DNA of 64,000 nucleotides from an uncultured Saprospiraceae bacterium (GTDB lineage: Bacteria; Bacteroidota; Bacteroidia; Chitinophagales; Saprospiraceae): assembly GCA_937139495.1 (NCBI GenBank), contig CAKZQC010000021.1, positions 47,334 to 111,333 on the forward strand, written 5' to 3'. The position numbers were made by a program, and so were the translations under genes. The first letter of the stretch is position 1. Each line of letters begins with the position of its first letter. Under the pieces are notes generated by a model. It made no database searches. It saw only the letters and a list, made by a program, of their open reading frames with translations, and was not told where the DNA came from. Shown in pieces: positions 1 to 8,983 of the stretch.

Positions 1-54
1 GTATCTTTGCTTTAGACAAAACTACTCAGAATGTATTATACGCAACGTATATGC

Positions 55-213
55 TTATTTCAAGCCACGTTTCTCGTCAGACACAGTCAATTTCTTGCGT
101 CCTTTCTTACGACGACGAGCCAATAATTTGCGACCGTTTTTGGTGCTCATGCGATCACGGAATCCGTGTTTGTTTTTACGTTTGCGATTCGAAGGTTGAA
201 ATGTACGTTTCAT
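55..213 (-). CDS. rpmH: 50S ribosomal protein L34
   Basis: This 52-residue protein is a structural component of the large ribosomal subunit. It begins [20 protein letters not shown] and continues with the family hallmark segment [20 protein letters not shown], ending in [11 protein letters not shown]. The composition is extremely basic and the length is normal for L34. The start is the ATG read from 213-211 and the stop is the complement of 55-57. A good -7 promoter element lies about 110 bp upstream. In many bacteria rnpA follows rpmH, but that would lie beyond the window edge. Identification is by direct motif recognition and is near certain. Confidence 0.97.
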   Translation of the reverse strand: MKRTFQPSNRKRKNKHGFRDRMSTKNGRKLLARRRKKGRKKLTVSDEKRGLK

Positions 214-324
214 TATTGTATGATTTTATATCTTTCTTGTGTAGAAGTTACGTTTACTAATTCTGCTTAGAAATTTAGTCATTGTATGTCGTTTGATATA
301 CAAGCTTCCTTCCTCAAGCGGTCA

Positions 325-355
325 CAAAAGTAAGTATTCTTATTGAACTAATCAA
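325..355 (-). promoter_or_regulatory. Bacteroidota-type promoter of rpmH
   Basis: On the minus strand TACTTTTG (332-325) matches the Bacteroidota -7 consensus TAnnTTTG, with a TTG (355-353) at the right spacing for the -33 element. It implies a leader of roughly 110 nt before the rpmH start. Confidence 0.6.
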
Positions 356-429
356 ATTATTAGTAAAAATAAAAGTAAAAACTACCAGAGAAGTGTTTGA
401 CTACTGGACATTTCTACGATTAGACATTA

Positions 430-849
430 TTATCGTCTAAATACTTCAATCTCTTTTTTCTTAATCACCAGATCGGTAAACTTCCCATTATACTTGGTTG
501 CTTTGACCGAATGATTGTCTATCCAGTGATAATTTCCGCCTCTAGGTTTGCCCATCAATAGACTATGATAAGGGAAATTGTGCTGCTGCAACCACGCTTC
601 TGTTACTGCTCGATGCTCCTCGGTACGAGAAGTAAAAAAGCAGATTTGATGTCCTTCTTTATACCATTGCTGTATCGTTTGCAGGGCATCGGCAAACGGC
701 TCACAAGTTGCCATACGTTCGGGCTGTTCGTTCGGGACATCTTCGGTAATCGTACCGTCTATGTCTATCAAAAAATTCTTAACACCTTCTGGCAGTACAG
801 GACTAATTGTATTGCCTTGTTCGTCGGTTATAGATTCTAATTTACTCAT
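430..849 (-). CDS. small HAD-superfamily phosphatase-like protein
   Basis: A 139-residue soluble protein with a HAD core. Motif I is FLIDIDGTITED near residues 26-37, with both aspartates of DxD. Motif II is CFFTSR near residue 70. Then come a lysine in MGKPRGGNYHW and an IDNH segment where the acidic motif normally sits. There is no room for a large cap domain, as in the short C0-type HAD proteins. A phosphatase acting on a small phosphorylated substrate is likely, but the substrate cannot be read from the sequence. A TAACTTTG promoter element lies about 25 bp upstream, so the gene appears to be transcribed on its own. Family is confident, function is open. Confidence 0.75.
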   Translation of the reverse strand: MSKLESITDEQGNTISPVLPEGVKNFLIDIDGTITEDVPNEQPERMATCEPFADALQTIQQWYKEGHQICFFTSRTEEHRAVTEAWLQQHNFPYHSLLMGKPRGGNYHWIDNHSVKATKYNGKFTDLVIKKKEIEVFRR

Positions 850-871
850 TTTATTTTGATTTTTGGAGTGG

Positions 872-900
872 CAAAGTTAGAAAAAATAAACCACTTCCAA
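872..900 (-). promoter_or_regulatory. promoter of the HAD-like gene
   Basis: TAACTTTG on the minus strand (879-872) fits TAnnTTTG, with TTG at 900-898 as a -33 element. Confidence 0.55.
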
Positions 901-908
901 CCTTTTCA

Positions 909-1586
909 TTAATTCAAAATACTATCTTGAATAACATCAATAGCATCTGGAATACGAACGGGAGCAGGAGGCGTAGGCTCCTTATCGAGCGTAGGCGGTA
1001 TCAAGTCGTTCTGCACCTGAAACTTCCAACCTGCTTGCTCTACGAGCAATTTGATAATTTCTAAGGTCTCGATGCCGTCCTTTCTAGCTTGCTCCATCAG
1101 TGGACCTTGCTCTACCGTTTGGCGAAGTTTCTTTTTGGCTACGGAGCCAATACTGGATAGTTCTTGCTCCGTAAAGCTATTGAACATACCTTCTTGTATG
1201 TCATAATATTGCAGATTGTGGTCGATAGACAGCACTTCTGGTTCAGGTAGATTGCGTACGTACAGAATCTTGCGTGTTGGGTCAATATCAAAGGTTGCTT
1301 TTTTGAGGTCGTAGCCAACCGATACTTTTGCATCTACTTTGACAATCGCCTTTTTGCGGAGCATGGATACATCTGCCCAATACGAGTCATTGTATTCGTG
1401 GATATTAGAAAACTCCCCTTCTACTGTTATCAACTTGGCTACCTTATTGATACGTTCCAATAAGATACTTTGGTTGACATCAGGCATCGGATCCTTGGGG
1501 GTGCCGCCCTGAAAATACGTAGTATATCCCCAAACGCCCAGCAGAGCGCCCGCTATCAAAAAACCTAAAGAGTCAAATAATTTCAT
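909..1586 (-). CDS. DUF4230 family membrane-anchored protein
   Basis: A 225-residue protein with one N-terminal hydrophobic helix (about residues 7-25) and a soluble domain. The run from LLERINKVAKLITVEGEFS through DLKKATFDIDPTRKILYVR to PEVLSIDHNLQYYDIQEGMFN is the pattern of DUF4230 proteins, which are widespread and of unknown function. The C-terminus is proline-rich (PPTLDKEPTPPAPV) and looks flexible. A TACCTTTG -7 element (1619-1612) sits just upstream, so it is probably monocistronic. Localisation is inferred to be inner membrane with the domain outside the cytoplasm. Confidence 0.72.
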   Translation of the reverse strand: MKLFDSLGFLIAGALLGVWGYTTYFQGGTPKDPMPDVNQSILLERINKVAKLITVEGEFSNIHEYNDSYWADVSMLRKKAIVKVDAKVSVGYDLKKATFDIDPTRKILYVRNLPEPEVLSIDHNLQYYDIQEGMFNSFTEQELSSIGSVAKKKLRQTVEQGPLMEQARKDGIETLEIIKLLVEQAGWKFQVQNDLIPPTLDKEPTPPAPVRIPDAIDVIQDSILN

Positions 1587-1611
1587 AATTGTATAATTGT
1601 ATTAGTCTGCT

Positions 1612-1619
1612 CAAAGGTA
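1612..1619 (-). promoter_or_regulatory. -7 element of the DUF4230 gene
   Basis: TACCTTTG on the minus strand matches TAnnTTTG, 26 bp upstream of the ATG. Confidence 0.5.
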
Positions 1620-1667
1620 AGCACTTTATTTATTTTTTCGTTGAACACATTATTGGTGTATTTTCCG

Positions 1668-1991
1668 TTATTTTACGACAACTGCTATCGTTTGTTCTCT
1701 TGTCACATCGCCCCTCATATAAGTCTTTATTTTTAGCTCGCAAGTGCCTATTTTTTTTGCTTCAAATATATAAACCTTAGCCGCATCATCTCCTCCGGGG
1801 ACAGGGTTTGTTTCCTGTTTGGGGTTCTTGTAAGTGATTTCAGCGGTTACAAACGCTAGCACCTCTGGTGGCTCAATACTAAAATCGCTGGTTATCCCCA
1901 CCGAAGTATGTTGACGACATAAGTACGTGCATCGTTGACCTAATGTCAATTCTATTTTTTTGTCAAAATGTGATATTTTGGTACTATTCAT
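1668..1991 (-). CDS. chagasin-like (I42) cysteine protease inhibitor
   Basis: A 107-residue protein with the layout of the chagasin/ICP inhibitor fold and its three binding loops in order. HTSVGITSDF (residues 28-37) stands in for the NPTTGxxW loop, VPGGDD (64-69) for the GxGG loop, and TYMRGD (90-95) for the YxRPW loop. The strand EAKKIGTCELKIK between the last two loops matches the usual AAGTHAVNLxYMR pattern. Known members inhibit papain-family (C1) enzymes by inserting these loops around the active-site cysteine. No signal peptide is visible, unlike many bacterial I42 proteins. The next gene, divergent and about 290 bp away, encodes a calpain-type cysteine protease, so an inhibitor role towards that enzyme is plausible but unproven. 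Loop 1 is divergent, which lowers certainty. Confidence 0.6.
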   Translation of the reverse strand: MNSTKISHFDKKIELTLGQRCTYLCRQHTSVGITSDFSIEPPEVLAFVTAEITYKNPKQETNPVPGGDDAAKVYIFEAKKIGTCELKIKTYMRGDVTREQTIAVVVK

Positions 1992-2284
1992 AGTATCGTT
2001 ATTTTTTATTCGTTCGGTTAAAGTTAGGTTTAAGCTTATTGTGTTTGGATAGCTCCCTTCTATGCTAGAAATAAGAAAAAGGTTTGTTTTTTATTATTAA
2101 TTTATGTAGCTTGCATGGTGCTAAAAGTAGCAAAAAATAAACCAATCAACAAGAACTAGCAAACTAGTACTTCTTTTTTATTACATCGAAAATACTCCTA
2201 TCTCTTTAGGTAGCCGTATCTGTTGCCGAATGGCACCAATCAACTACTACCATTCGGCACGCACAATCTAATAAATCAACAAAC

Positions 2285-5083
2285 ATGAAAAGTAAAATCA
2301 TTAAAATCAAACCAGAAGAACTTTCTGGAATGAAGTTCAAAGAAGTCAAAGCTTTGCTCAAAAAAGATTTAGCTACCTTGGCAGAACAGCCAGCAGGAAC
2401 TTCGTTTTTCATCGCAACAGATTTTAAATTTGTTGATGGTGACGACCAACCTATTTTGGTAGTCGGCACCCCCAAGGGCAGTTGGAGAAAGTATCTTAAA
2501 GATGCCGTCAAGCCACCAAACAAAAACACTGCTATTGGTACTTGCGAGTTGTCGGAAGATAAAACTAAATTGACACTAAGCATAGAAAAAGGCAAAGCAA
2601 AGCCCAATGCAATAAGAAATATACTCAAAAAGAGTAAACTCATTCCAGCTACTATCAAGGTGGTTGAGTTTCAAGAATTGGCTACTGACAACTCTAACCA
2701 ACCAGAAGGAACAGCCATAAACCTTCCGACCAACAATACAGACGATTTGCTGTATCCTCAGATAGTTTCTAAAACCAAAGAATACAAACAGCTCGACAAA
2801 AAAGCAGATGTATCTTTGCGATTGGATAAAGCAGGGCATATTTCGGATATGATTAGAAATTGGGAAGCAGAAAACCAACCTAATCTAAAAAACGCCGCTG
2901 TTCTCGACAAACACACTAAGCTCCAGTCCTTGAAAGGACAACTGACCACTCAGACGACTAATGTACAGATCGCTAGTCGCACTAATATAGAAGACATTTC
3001 TCCTATATTGATGTTGTGGGACGAATACAAAAAAATTCCGACTAAAGCTACTGGTTTAGAGGCATTGCCACTTATAGAAAGACGCATGGAAGCCATGCAG
3101 CCTGTCAGTAATGCAATTAGTAGATGGTTCAAACGTAACTTCGGCAAAAAGTCGAAAGAGGAACAAAAGAACGAGCAGCAACTACAAAAAATACAGAAGC
3201 AGATAGATATACAACAACCTGCATTGCAGCAGCACTTGGTAGAAGCAAGAAAAAAATATGCGAAAAACTTATTGAAGTATCTCGCAAAAATGAACGACAC
3301 GCAGAAAAAACAAGCGGCGACCAATCAACAGTTTTTATCAGACATACATCGCTTTGTGTCGGTTACGCACATCAATGCCATTCGTCAACATTTGGGGCTA
3401 GGACCTGTACACACCGTAGATCCTTTGGCTGCTGCTCCTGAAACAAAAGCTGCTTGGGAAGATCCAGAAATCCAAGCTATGTTTGCCACTTTGGGTGTCT
3501 CTGCAAGTGTCGATACTACTGATAGCAAGGATACAAACAAGACAAACGATGTCGTAGCGGAACAAAAGCCCGATTTTAGTAATTTTGATAAAAATGTAAC
3601 CGTACATTATCGTCAAAACCCTACTGTAGATACGACTGTAACCCTTCCTGCTAATGCCGCTTTCTATTTGGCAGATGGCTCACGACAAATATTAGGTGAC
3701 CCCTACACGTTCCAAGTAATCAGCGAAGATGCTAGTGGTCGCCTAAAAGTAGATGGCGGTGGCGAAACCTATTATGTAGATAAAGGCGTAGGCTCTATGT
3801 CTGGTTATGTCAAAACAACGCAACCGTTATTTCCGAAAGACCCACACCCTAACGATGTTAAACAAGGGGATATTGGAGATTGTTACTTGATGGCTATTAT
3901 GTCTAGTTTAGCCAAGTCTGATCCGCAATATATCAAGGATATGATGCAAGATAAAGGCTCGAAAGTAGTGGTTCGTTTATTTCATGTAACGGCTAATGCT
4001 GCTGGCAAAAAATCTTTTGAAGCACGTTATTTTGAAGTAGAAAAATCGGTAGCCAAGACAGGAGGAAATGATATGTTTGCTAAGGGTAGCCTTTGGACAC
4101 AGATACTAGAAAAAGCCTACGTAGCAGGTGGTTTCACGGGTATGTTCAGTGATTATGTTGGCAATTTGAATACGCAAGAAACTAGCTACGATGCCATAAA
4201 AGAAGGCGGATGGGGTTTCGCTATGGAGGTACTAACGGGCAAGCCACACGCTGACCTATTTTTCCAAGTAGAAAGCCCTGCCGAATATATTGTCACGAAC
4301 CTAACAGGCATACAAAGAGGAACTGTAGGTGGTTCAGGCAATCTTCAGGGCGTGTTGCCGCCATGGAGTACCGATGAACGCAATGGCTACACTGCTGCTC
4401 GCAACACAAGTGATTATAGACGACTAAATGCTTATAATATACTGGGTCAAGACTTGACTAAAGTGAGACAATGGTTCCAGTTCGCTAGCAAAGGTAGTAT
4501 CAATAAGCTATTCGCTAGAGAACACAATGCGACCTATAGTGGCGAGTTAACTATTGATGATTTTTCTGATTTGTTCAACGGAAAAATGAAAGGCACCGAT
4601 GGCAATGAAGTACCTGGATTGCCTAAACTAGAAACTGCCGTAGCACAAGCGGTCATCAATTGGATTACCAATCAAAAATTATACCCCGGCAAGCGTGGCT
4701 CTGGAATTTACTCTCAACTACAATTGAATCTTTTTGAGCAAATAAAAACTGCCGTAGATAAAAACGAACTCGTAACCATTGGCTCTAAAGATAAAATGGG
4801 CGAAAGCGATGGAAGCGGACACAGTGCGGGCGAATCACTCGCTGGCGGTCTAGTAGGACCGCACATGTACAGTGTATTCAGATACAATGAAGCCGCTGTT
4901 CCAACCAAACAGTTATTGGTTCGTAACCCTTGGGGTAATCATGAGCAGAAGAATGTCCGAAATGCTCAGAACGAACTGGTAGGAGTAGTCAATAAAGGAA
5001 CAAATCCCGCAGATAATGATGGAGAGTTTTGGCTATTGTTGGAAGACATCACCAAATCTTTTAATGGTATTAGCATAGGCTAA
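2285..5083 (+). CDS. calpain-family (C2) cysteine protease with novel N-terminal domain
   Basis: A 932-residue protein without signal peptide. The C-terminal third is a calpain-type catalytic domain. QGDIGDCYLMAIMSSLA carries the nucleophile Cys533, GPHMYSV gives His860 and VRNPWGN gives Asn881, the complete triad in the usual order. Residues 8-128 form a domain shared with the protein at 35125-36003 (see findings). It contains PEELSGMKFKE, DFKF, GTC and EKGKAKP blocks. Between them, about residues 150-400, is a long charged helical region (coiled-coil-like near 290-360), followed by a low-complexity linker and a small beta-rich segment. A strong terminator follows the stop. The gene is monocistronic and divergent from the chagasin-like inhibitor. 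An intact triad argues for an active protease. Substrate and delivery route are unknown. Confidence 0.85.
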   Translation: MKSKIIKIKPEELSGMKFKEVKALLKKDLATLAEQPAGTSFFIATDFKFVDGDDQPILVVGTPKGSWRKYLKDAVKPPNKNTAIGTCELSEDKTKLTLSIEKGKAKPNAIRNILKKSKLIPATIKVVEFQELATDNSNQPEGTAINLPTNNTDDLLYPQIVSKTKEYKQLDKKADVSLRLDKAGHISDMIRNWEAENQPNLKNAAVLDKHTKLQSLKGQLTTQTTNVQIASRTNIEDISPILMLWDEYKKIPTKATGLEALPLIERRMEAMQPVSNAISRWFKRNFGKKSKEEQKNEQQLQKIQKQIDIQQPALQQHLVEARKKYAKNLLKYLAKMNDTQKKQAATNQQFLSDIHRFVSVTHINAIRQHLGLGPVHTVDPLAAAPETKAAWEDPEIQAMFATLGVSASVDTTDSKDTNKTNDVVAEQKPDFSNFDKNVTVHYRQNPTVDTTVTLPANAAFYLADGSRQILGDPYTFQVISEDASGRLKVDGGGETYYVDKGVGSMSGYVKTTQPLFPKDPHPNDVKQGDIGDCYLMAIMSSLAKSDPQYIKDMMQDKGSKVVVRLFHVTANAAGKKSFEARYFEVEKSVAKTGGNDMFAKGSLWTQILEKAYVAGGFTGMFSDYVGNLNTQETSYDAIKEGGWGFAMEVLTGKPHADLFFQVESPAEYIVTNLTGIQRGTVGGSGNLQGVLPPWSTDERNGYTAARNTSDYRRLNAYNILGQDLTKVRQWFQFASKGSINKLFAREHNATYSGELTIDDFSDLFNGKMKGTDGNEVPGLPKLETAVAQAVINWITNQKLYPGKRGSGIYSQLQLNLFEQIKTAVDKNELVTIGSKDKMGESDGSGHSAGESLAGGLVGPHMYSVFRYNEAAVPTKQLLVRNPWGNHEQKNVRNAQNELVGVVNKGTNPADNDGEFWLLLEDITKSFNGISIG

Positions 5084-5106
5084 AAATCTATAGGTAGATG
5101 TTTTTT

Positions 5107-5154
5107 AATAGAGGTTATTGCGAAATTGATTCGTGATAACCTCTATTTTTTTTT
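5107..5154 (+). terminator. terminator of the calpain gene
   Basis: ATAGAGGTTAT pairs with ATAACCTCTAT around a short loop and is followed by a run of nine T. It lies 24 bp after the stop codon. Confidence 0.8.
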
Positions 5155-5298
5155 AGGAAAAAAGCTATGTTTGCAATGAATTTGTTACTTTTTGTATTTA
5201 TGTTCGTCTAATAGATTGATTCATTTCAACGTGCCGTTTTTGTTCACGCATTATCATCAAGTAATTAGTTTTATTTTGTAATAACAAAAAAGATAGAT

Positions 5299-5592
5299 AT
5301 GCTTAAAATTTGGCTTTTTAGACTCAAAGTAGTGGTGACAAGCGTACTACTAATCATTTTCTTGATTGCTATTTTTGACAATAGCCGCCCTACGGTCGTG
5401 CGCTTCTGGAATACGACCTTTGAGCTACCGTTGAGTGTTTGGTTATTTATTGCCTACCTGTTGGGTGTATTGACGGTACTTTCGGTGGTACTGATGGGCT
5501 GGTTTTCTACTAGCTATACCAATGCGAAGGCAGAACGAGAAGCTAAAAGAAAACAAGCAGTAGTGGTGGAAGAGGAGGATAAAACCTCCTAG
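5299..5592 (+). CDS. LapA-domain (DUF1049-like) small membrane protein
   Basis: A 97-residue protein with two hydrophobic helices (about residues 11-31 and 46-68) and a charged C-terminal tail rich in K, R and E. The segment FDNSRPTVVRFWNTTFELPLSVWLFIAYLLG has the LapA/DUF1049 pattern, in which an N-x-x-x-V-x-F motif separates the two helices. In E. coli LapA works with LapB in regulating lipopolysaccharide synthesis. Whether that applies here is inference, since no lapB is adjacent. It stands alone between the calpain gene and an exported coiled-coil protein. Confidence 0.65.
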   Translation: MLKIWLFRLKVVVTSVLLIIFLIAIFDNSRPTVVRFWNTTFELPLSVWLFIAYLLGVLTVLSVVLMGWFSTSYTNAKAEREAKRKQAVVVEEEDKTS

Positions 5593-5661
5593 TTTAGTCA
5601 TTACTCTGTTGAGTTGAAACTCCTTTTTATAATTTAATTTTCATTCAAATTTAATACTATT

Positions 5662-6369
5662 ATGAAACATACATTAACGACCTTATTAACGGTTTTTTTG
5701 CTAGTTTTTTCTACTAGTCTTTTTGCTCAAATCGAATTAAAAGTACAAGAAGGAACCCGTAGTACGAGCGAAGGTGCTGCCAATGCACTGATACTACAAT
5801 TGCCAAACACCTCTTATAAGCAAGTCAATAAGCTGTGGGGCAAATACATAAAAGACTACAAAGGCAAAACAAAATACAACCGCAAAACCAACGAATACTT
5901 CACGGACGATGCGGAAGTAAAGGACATGAGTAACAATACAGTAGATATTACTGCCAAAATTAACGACAAAGGCGAACAAGGCACTGAATTGGTCGTTTGG
6001 TTCAACTTGGGTGTGACCTATCTTTCGGCTGCAGAATATCCTGAACGCTACCTTATTGGCGAAAAAATCGTTCGTAATTTTGGACTATTGGTGTCGGCAG
6101 ATTTGATTGAGGAACAACTCAAAATCGAAGAAAAAAAGCTGATTGATTACAATGAAGAATTGAAAAAATTGGCACAAAAGAAAACTGCTGAAGACAATAA
6201 CATCAAGAAGCAAAAAGAAAATATTGCGAAGGCAGAAGAAAGTATCAAAAATTCGGAAAGTGCGATTGAGGAAAACGCAAAAGAACAGGACGAACAAAAA
6301 GCAACGATCAAAGGACAAGAAGTGCTCATTGAAGACATTAAGCGCAAGCTAAAGACGATTAATAAGTAA
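5662..6369 (+). CDS. exported protein with C-terminal coiled coil
   Basis: A 235-residue protein with a clear Sec signal peptide (residues 1-22, ending STSLFAQ). A globular domain of about 120 residues contains NTSYKQVNKLWGKYIKDYKGK and EGTELVVWFNLG-like strands. The last 90 residues are nearly all K, E, Q, N and A and form a long coiled coil (from about residue 150). I do not recognise the globular part. Periplasmic or outer-membrane-associated location is inferred from the signal peptide. A hairpin terminator follows the stop. The preceding gene is on the same strand 69 bp upstream, so co-transcription is possible. Confidence 0.7.
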   Translation: MKHTLTTLLTVFLLVFSTSLFAQIELKVQEGTRSTSEGAANALILQLPNTSYKQVNKLWGKYIKDYKGKTKYNRKTNEYFTDDAEVKDMSNNTVDITAKINDKGEQGTELVVWFNLGVTYLSAAEYPERYLIGEKIVRNFGLLVSADLIEEQLKIEEKKLIDYNEELKKLAQKKTAEDNNIKKQKENIAKAEESIKNSESAIEENAKEQDEQKATIKGQEVLIEDIKRKLKTINK

Positions 6370-6394
6370 ACTAAAATCGCTTCTTTTAGTTTCT

Positions 6395-6437
6395 AAACCT
6401 ACTAGCAGACCTACTCGTTTGTTAGTAGGTTTTATTT
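6395..6437 (+). terminator. probable terminator after the coiled-coil protein
   Basis: AACCTACTA pairs with TAGTAGGTT across a long loop and is followed by a T-rich tail. The loop is larger than in the other terminators of the window. Confidence 0.5.
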
Positions 6438-6558
6438 TGCTATCTTCATTGCCACTACAAAACAATTGTAACGCCTATTAGGTTAGGTTTGGACAGGCAC
6501 TTACGTTCCTGATTTTTTGCGCTCCTACCTTTTGATTTAGATATTTTAATTGTTGCTT

Positions 6559-8937
6559 ATGGACACACCTACTGATACTGAGATTTCGACTGCGGTCATT
6601 CAAGAGCCTATTTCCTTTGATGCTCCTAACCAACTTTATGAGTGGGGCAGCTTCGATTGGGAATACGAACACCGTATCCAACAGATGTTGACGGCTATGC
6701 ACCACATCATAAAAGATACCTTGACTACTGGTGACCTGCTCGCCGAACAGTTGCTGTTGCCTGATCTGCCTGTACATCAACAGCTACAGTCGCAATACTT
6801 CCACTTTGTGTGGGTCAATCGTATCAAACAATTGACACTACTACTACGTGATGTAGTACTGGAGCAACAAAAAGGAAAAGTAGGATTGTTAGAGCAGGTC
6901 TATGACCGTGCGGTTATAGAAGCGAACTGGTCGCAGTCCTTGGCTGCACTACAGCAAGCTCGTCAAGAGATACAACAATCGGTAGAAAAAGAAACCACTC
7001 CTGACACCCTCAGCAAGAAAGCTAAATCTTGGGCTCACCAAACCAATCCTTGGGCTGTTTATCGGGCTCAATTGGTATTGCTAGAGGAGCAAGCCAATGT
7101 ATTGGCGACCAACTACAACGCTTTTGCGGAGCTCAAAGGACTTTTTGTCGCTATGGAGAATACCGTGACAAGCAATATTGAGTCGTGCAACAATGAACTG
7201 GAACACGTCATGGGCAAAATTGATGGCTTGGTGGTTATTCAACAAGAGTTGGAAAAAGATGCCCACTTTTCGACCGATTTATTGCAACATATTGATAGCA
7301 TTCTGGCTACTTACCATAACTACGAATATAACTTACCGTTCAAAGAAAAAATGAGCGGATTGCTCGATAAATACGAACAACCTTATCGACTCTGTTTCAA
7401 AACTAGAGGCGGACTACTCGAACAACGTATAGTATCGCCAAAAAAAGAGATTGCCCAATGGCTTGATGCCGAAATATTGCCGTTGCTGTACGAGATTTGG
7501 GAAATCACAGAGAACATTCATACGGGTGTGAAGATGATTATCATGAGCATCAAGAATAGAATTACGCTCCAAAAACAAGAAGGGGTAGATACCCTTCTCA
7601 AGGAAATAAACGATATTACCCGACCTCTGATAGGGTTCAAAAGCAATATAGAAGCTGCTCAAAAAGATGTACAAGATATTACCGCATTGGTCAATTATAG
7701 ACTAGATCAGGAGTTTAAACTCTATCCTATCTTTGACGAAAAACGCTACTTTTTGCCTGTTTCGTTACAGTCCACCATCAATCAACGCCTTTGGAAAAAA
7801 CAATCCAATTGGTTGGCAGTAAGCCGTACTTGGTATGACCAAGGGTGGAATAGAATCAAAAAACAATATCAAAAGTGGTCGTATGCCCATCATTTGGGTA
7901 TTTCGGAAAAAATAGCCCTGTGCATACAAAGTCGTCGCCCCGATGTAGAAAACGTCCATTATATCAATATTTTTCAGACCAAAGGCTATGTTGGTGACTC
8001 GTTCTTCAGAGGTAGAGGCGAACAAGTGGCTCGTGTAGCAACGCTAGTAGATCGTTGGAAAGAAGGTATTCGAGGTTCTCTATTGTTGACTGGCGACCGC
8101 TTTTCGGGCAAGACTGTTTTTACGGAAGCGATTGCCCAAAAGTTTTTTGGTAGCAATGTCGTTCGGCTCGTGCCGAATATAGATGTAGAAGTCAACGGTA
8201 GAAAACATACTTTATCGACCGACTTGGTGGAAGCACTCGAAATCGTGGCTCGCCACGGACTCAACAAACGTTCCTTGGTCATTATTGACAATCTTGAACT
8301 TTGGTGGTCGCCCAAACATCCACTCTACAAAAATGTAGCAGGACTGATTGAACATATTGATCGTTTTTCTAACCGCTTGTTTTTTGTGGTAACAACCAAT
8401 GTCAATAATAGAAACCAACTGTTTGAGTTCTCGAATCTGGAGCGTACGTTTCAGGCAGAAATTAACCTAAACGTTATTACCAAAAAAGCACTACATCAAG
8501 CTATTTGGATACGTCATGCCGCTACACACAAGCAATTGATTAACAAAAAAGGCGAAGATTTGCCACCCAATGTATTTGCCAAAATCGTCAATTATATTTA
8601 TAAACTATCTAGGGGAAATATTGGCGAAGCACTCAATATATGGGCAAACAGTATGCTCTACATAGATGAACATAAGGTGCGCAGCGAGGTCTATGATTAT
8701 TTGCCGCTGCCCAATTTTCTGAACGACGATTCTATTTTGGTACTCGAAACCGTACTAAAACACAAAAGAACCAACGAGTATCATTTGCGACAACTGTTTG
8801 GTCCTGCCTTTAAGACCCGTTATGCGACAGTTGTACGTCGTCTGGTCAATACAGGCATTCTGACACGCCAGCTAGATAATTATATCGAAATTACGCCTTC
8901 GGTCATCAGTGATTTGGCACAATTGCTAAACAAATAA
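6559..8937 (+). CDS. AAA+/STAND-like ATPase of unknown function
   Basis: A 792-residue protein counted from the ATG at 6559; two TTG codons lie just upstream in frame but are less likely starts. The first 450 residues are helical and coiled-coil-like, without recognisable motifs. A P-loop domain follows. Walker A is GDRFSGKT (residues 512-519, Lys518) and Walker B is SLVIIDNLELWW with Asp577. A FFVVTTN segment resembles sensor 1. The C-terminus (about 720-792) reads as a winged helix (HLRQLFGPAFKTRYATVVRRLVNTGIL). There is no signal peptide or obvious membrane helix. The next gene, 46 bp downstream, is an MscS-like channel and the pair probably forms one transcription unit. The arrangement of sensor-like helices, NTPase and winged helix resembles STAND or regulatory ATPases, but I cannot place it in a named family. 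Confidence 0.7.
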   Translation: MDTPTDTEISTAVIQEPISFDAPNQLYEWGSFDWEYEHRIQQMLTAMHHIIKDTLTTGDLLAEQLLLPDLPVHQQLQSQYFHFVWVNRIKQLTLLLRDVVLEQQKGKVGLLEQVYDRAVIEANWSQSLAALQQARQEIQQSVEKETTPDTLSKKAKSWAHQTNPWAVYRAQLVLLEEQANVLATNYNAFAELKGLFVAMENTVTSNIESCNNELEHVMGKIDGLVVIQQELEKDAHFSTDLLQHIDSILATYHNYEYNLPFKEKMSGLLDKYEQPYRLCFKTRGGLLEQRIVSPKKEIAQWLDAEILPLLYEIWEITENIHTGVKMIIMSIKNRITLQKQEGVDTLLKEINDITRPLIGFKSNIEAAQKDVQDITALVNYRLDQEFKLYPIFDEKRYFLPVSLQSTINQRLWKKQSNWLAVSRTWYDQGWNRIKKQYQKWSYAHHLGISEKIALCIQSRRPDVENVHYINIFQTKGYVGDSFFRGRGEQVARVATLVDRWKEGIRGSLLLTGDRFSGKTVFTEAIAQKFFGSNVVRLVPNIDVEVNGRKHTLSTDLVEALEIVARHGLNKRSLVIIDNLELWWSPKHPLYKNVAGLIEHIDRFSNRLFFVVTTNVNNRNQLFEFSNLERTFQAEINLNVITKKALHQAIWIRHAATHKQLINKKGEDLPPNVFAKIVNYIYKLSRGNIGEALNIWANSMLYIDEHKVRSEVYDYLPLPNFLNDDSILVLETVLKHKRTNEYHLRQLFGPAFKTRYATVVRRLVNTGILTRQLDNYIEITPSVISDLAQLLNK

Positions 8938-8983
8938 AAAAACAGCTATTCGACAGTTGTCGGGTATTTAAACTCCTATTTTT

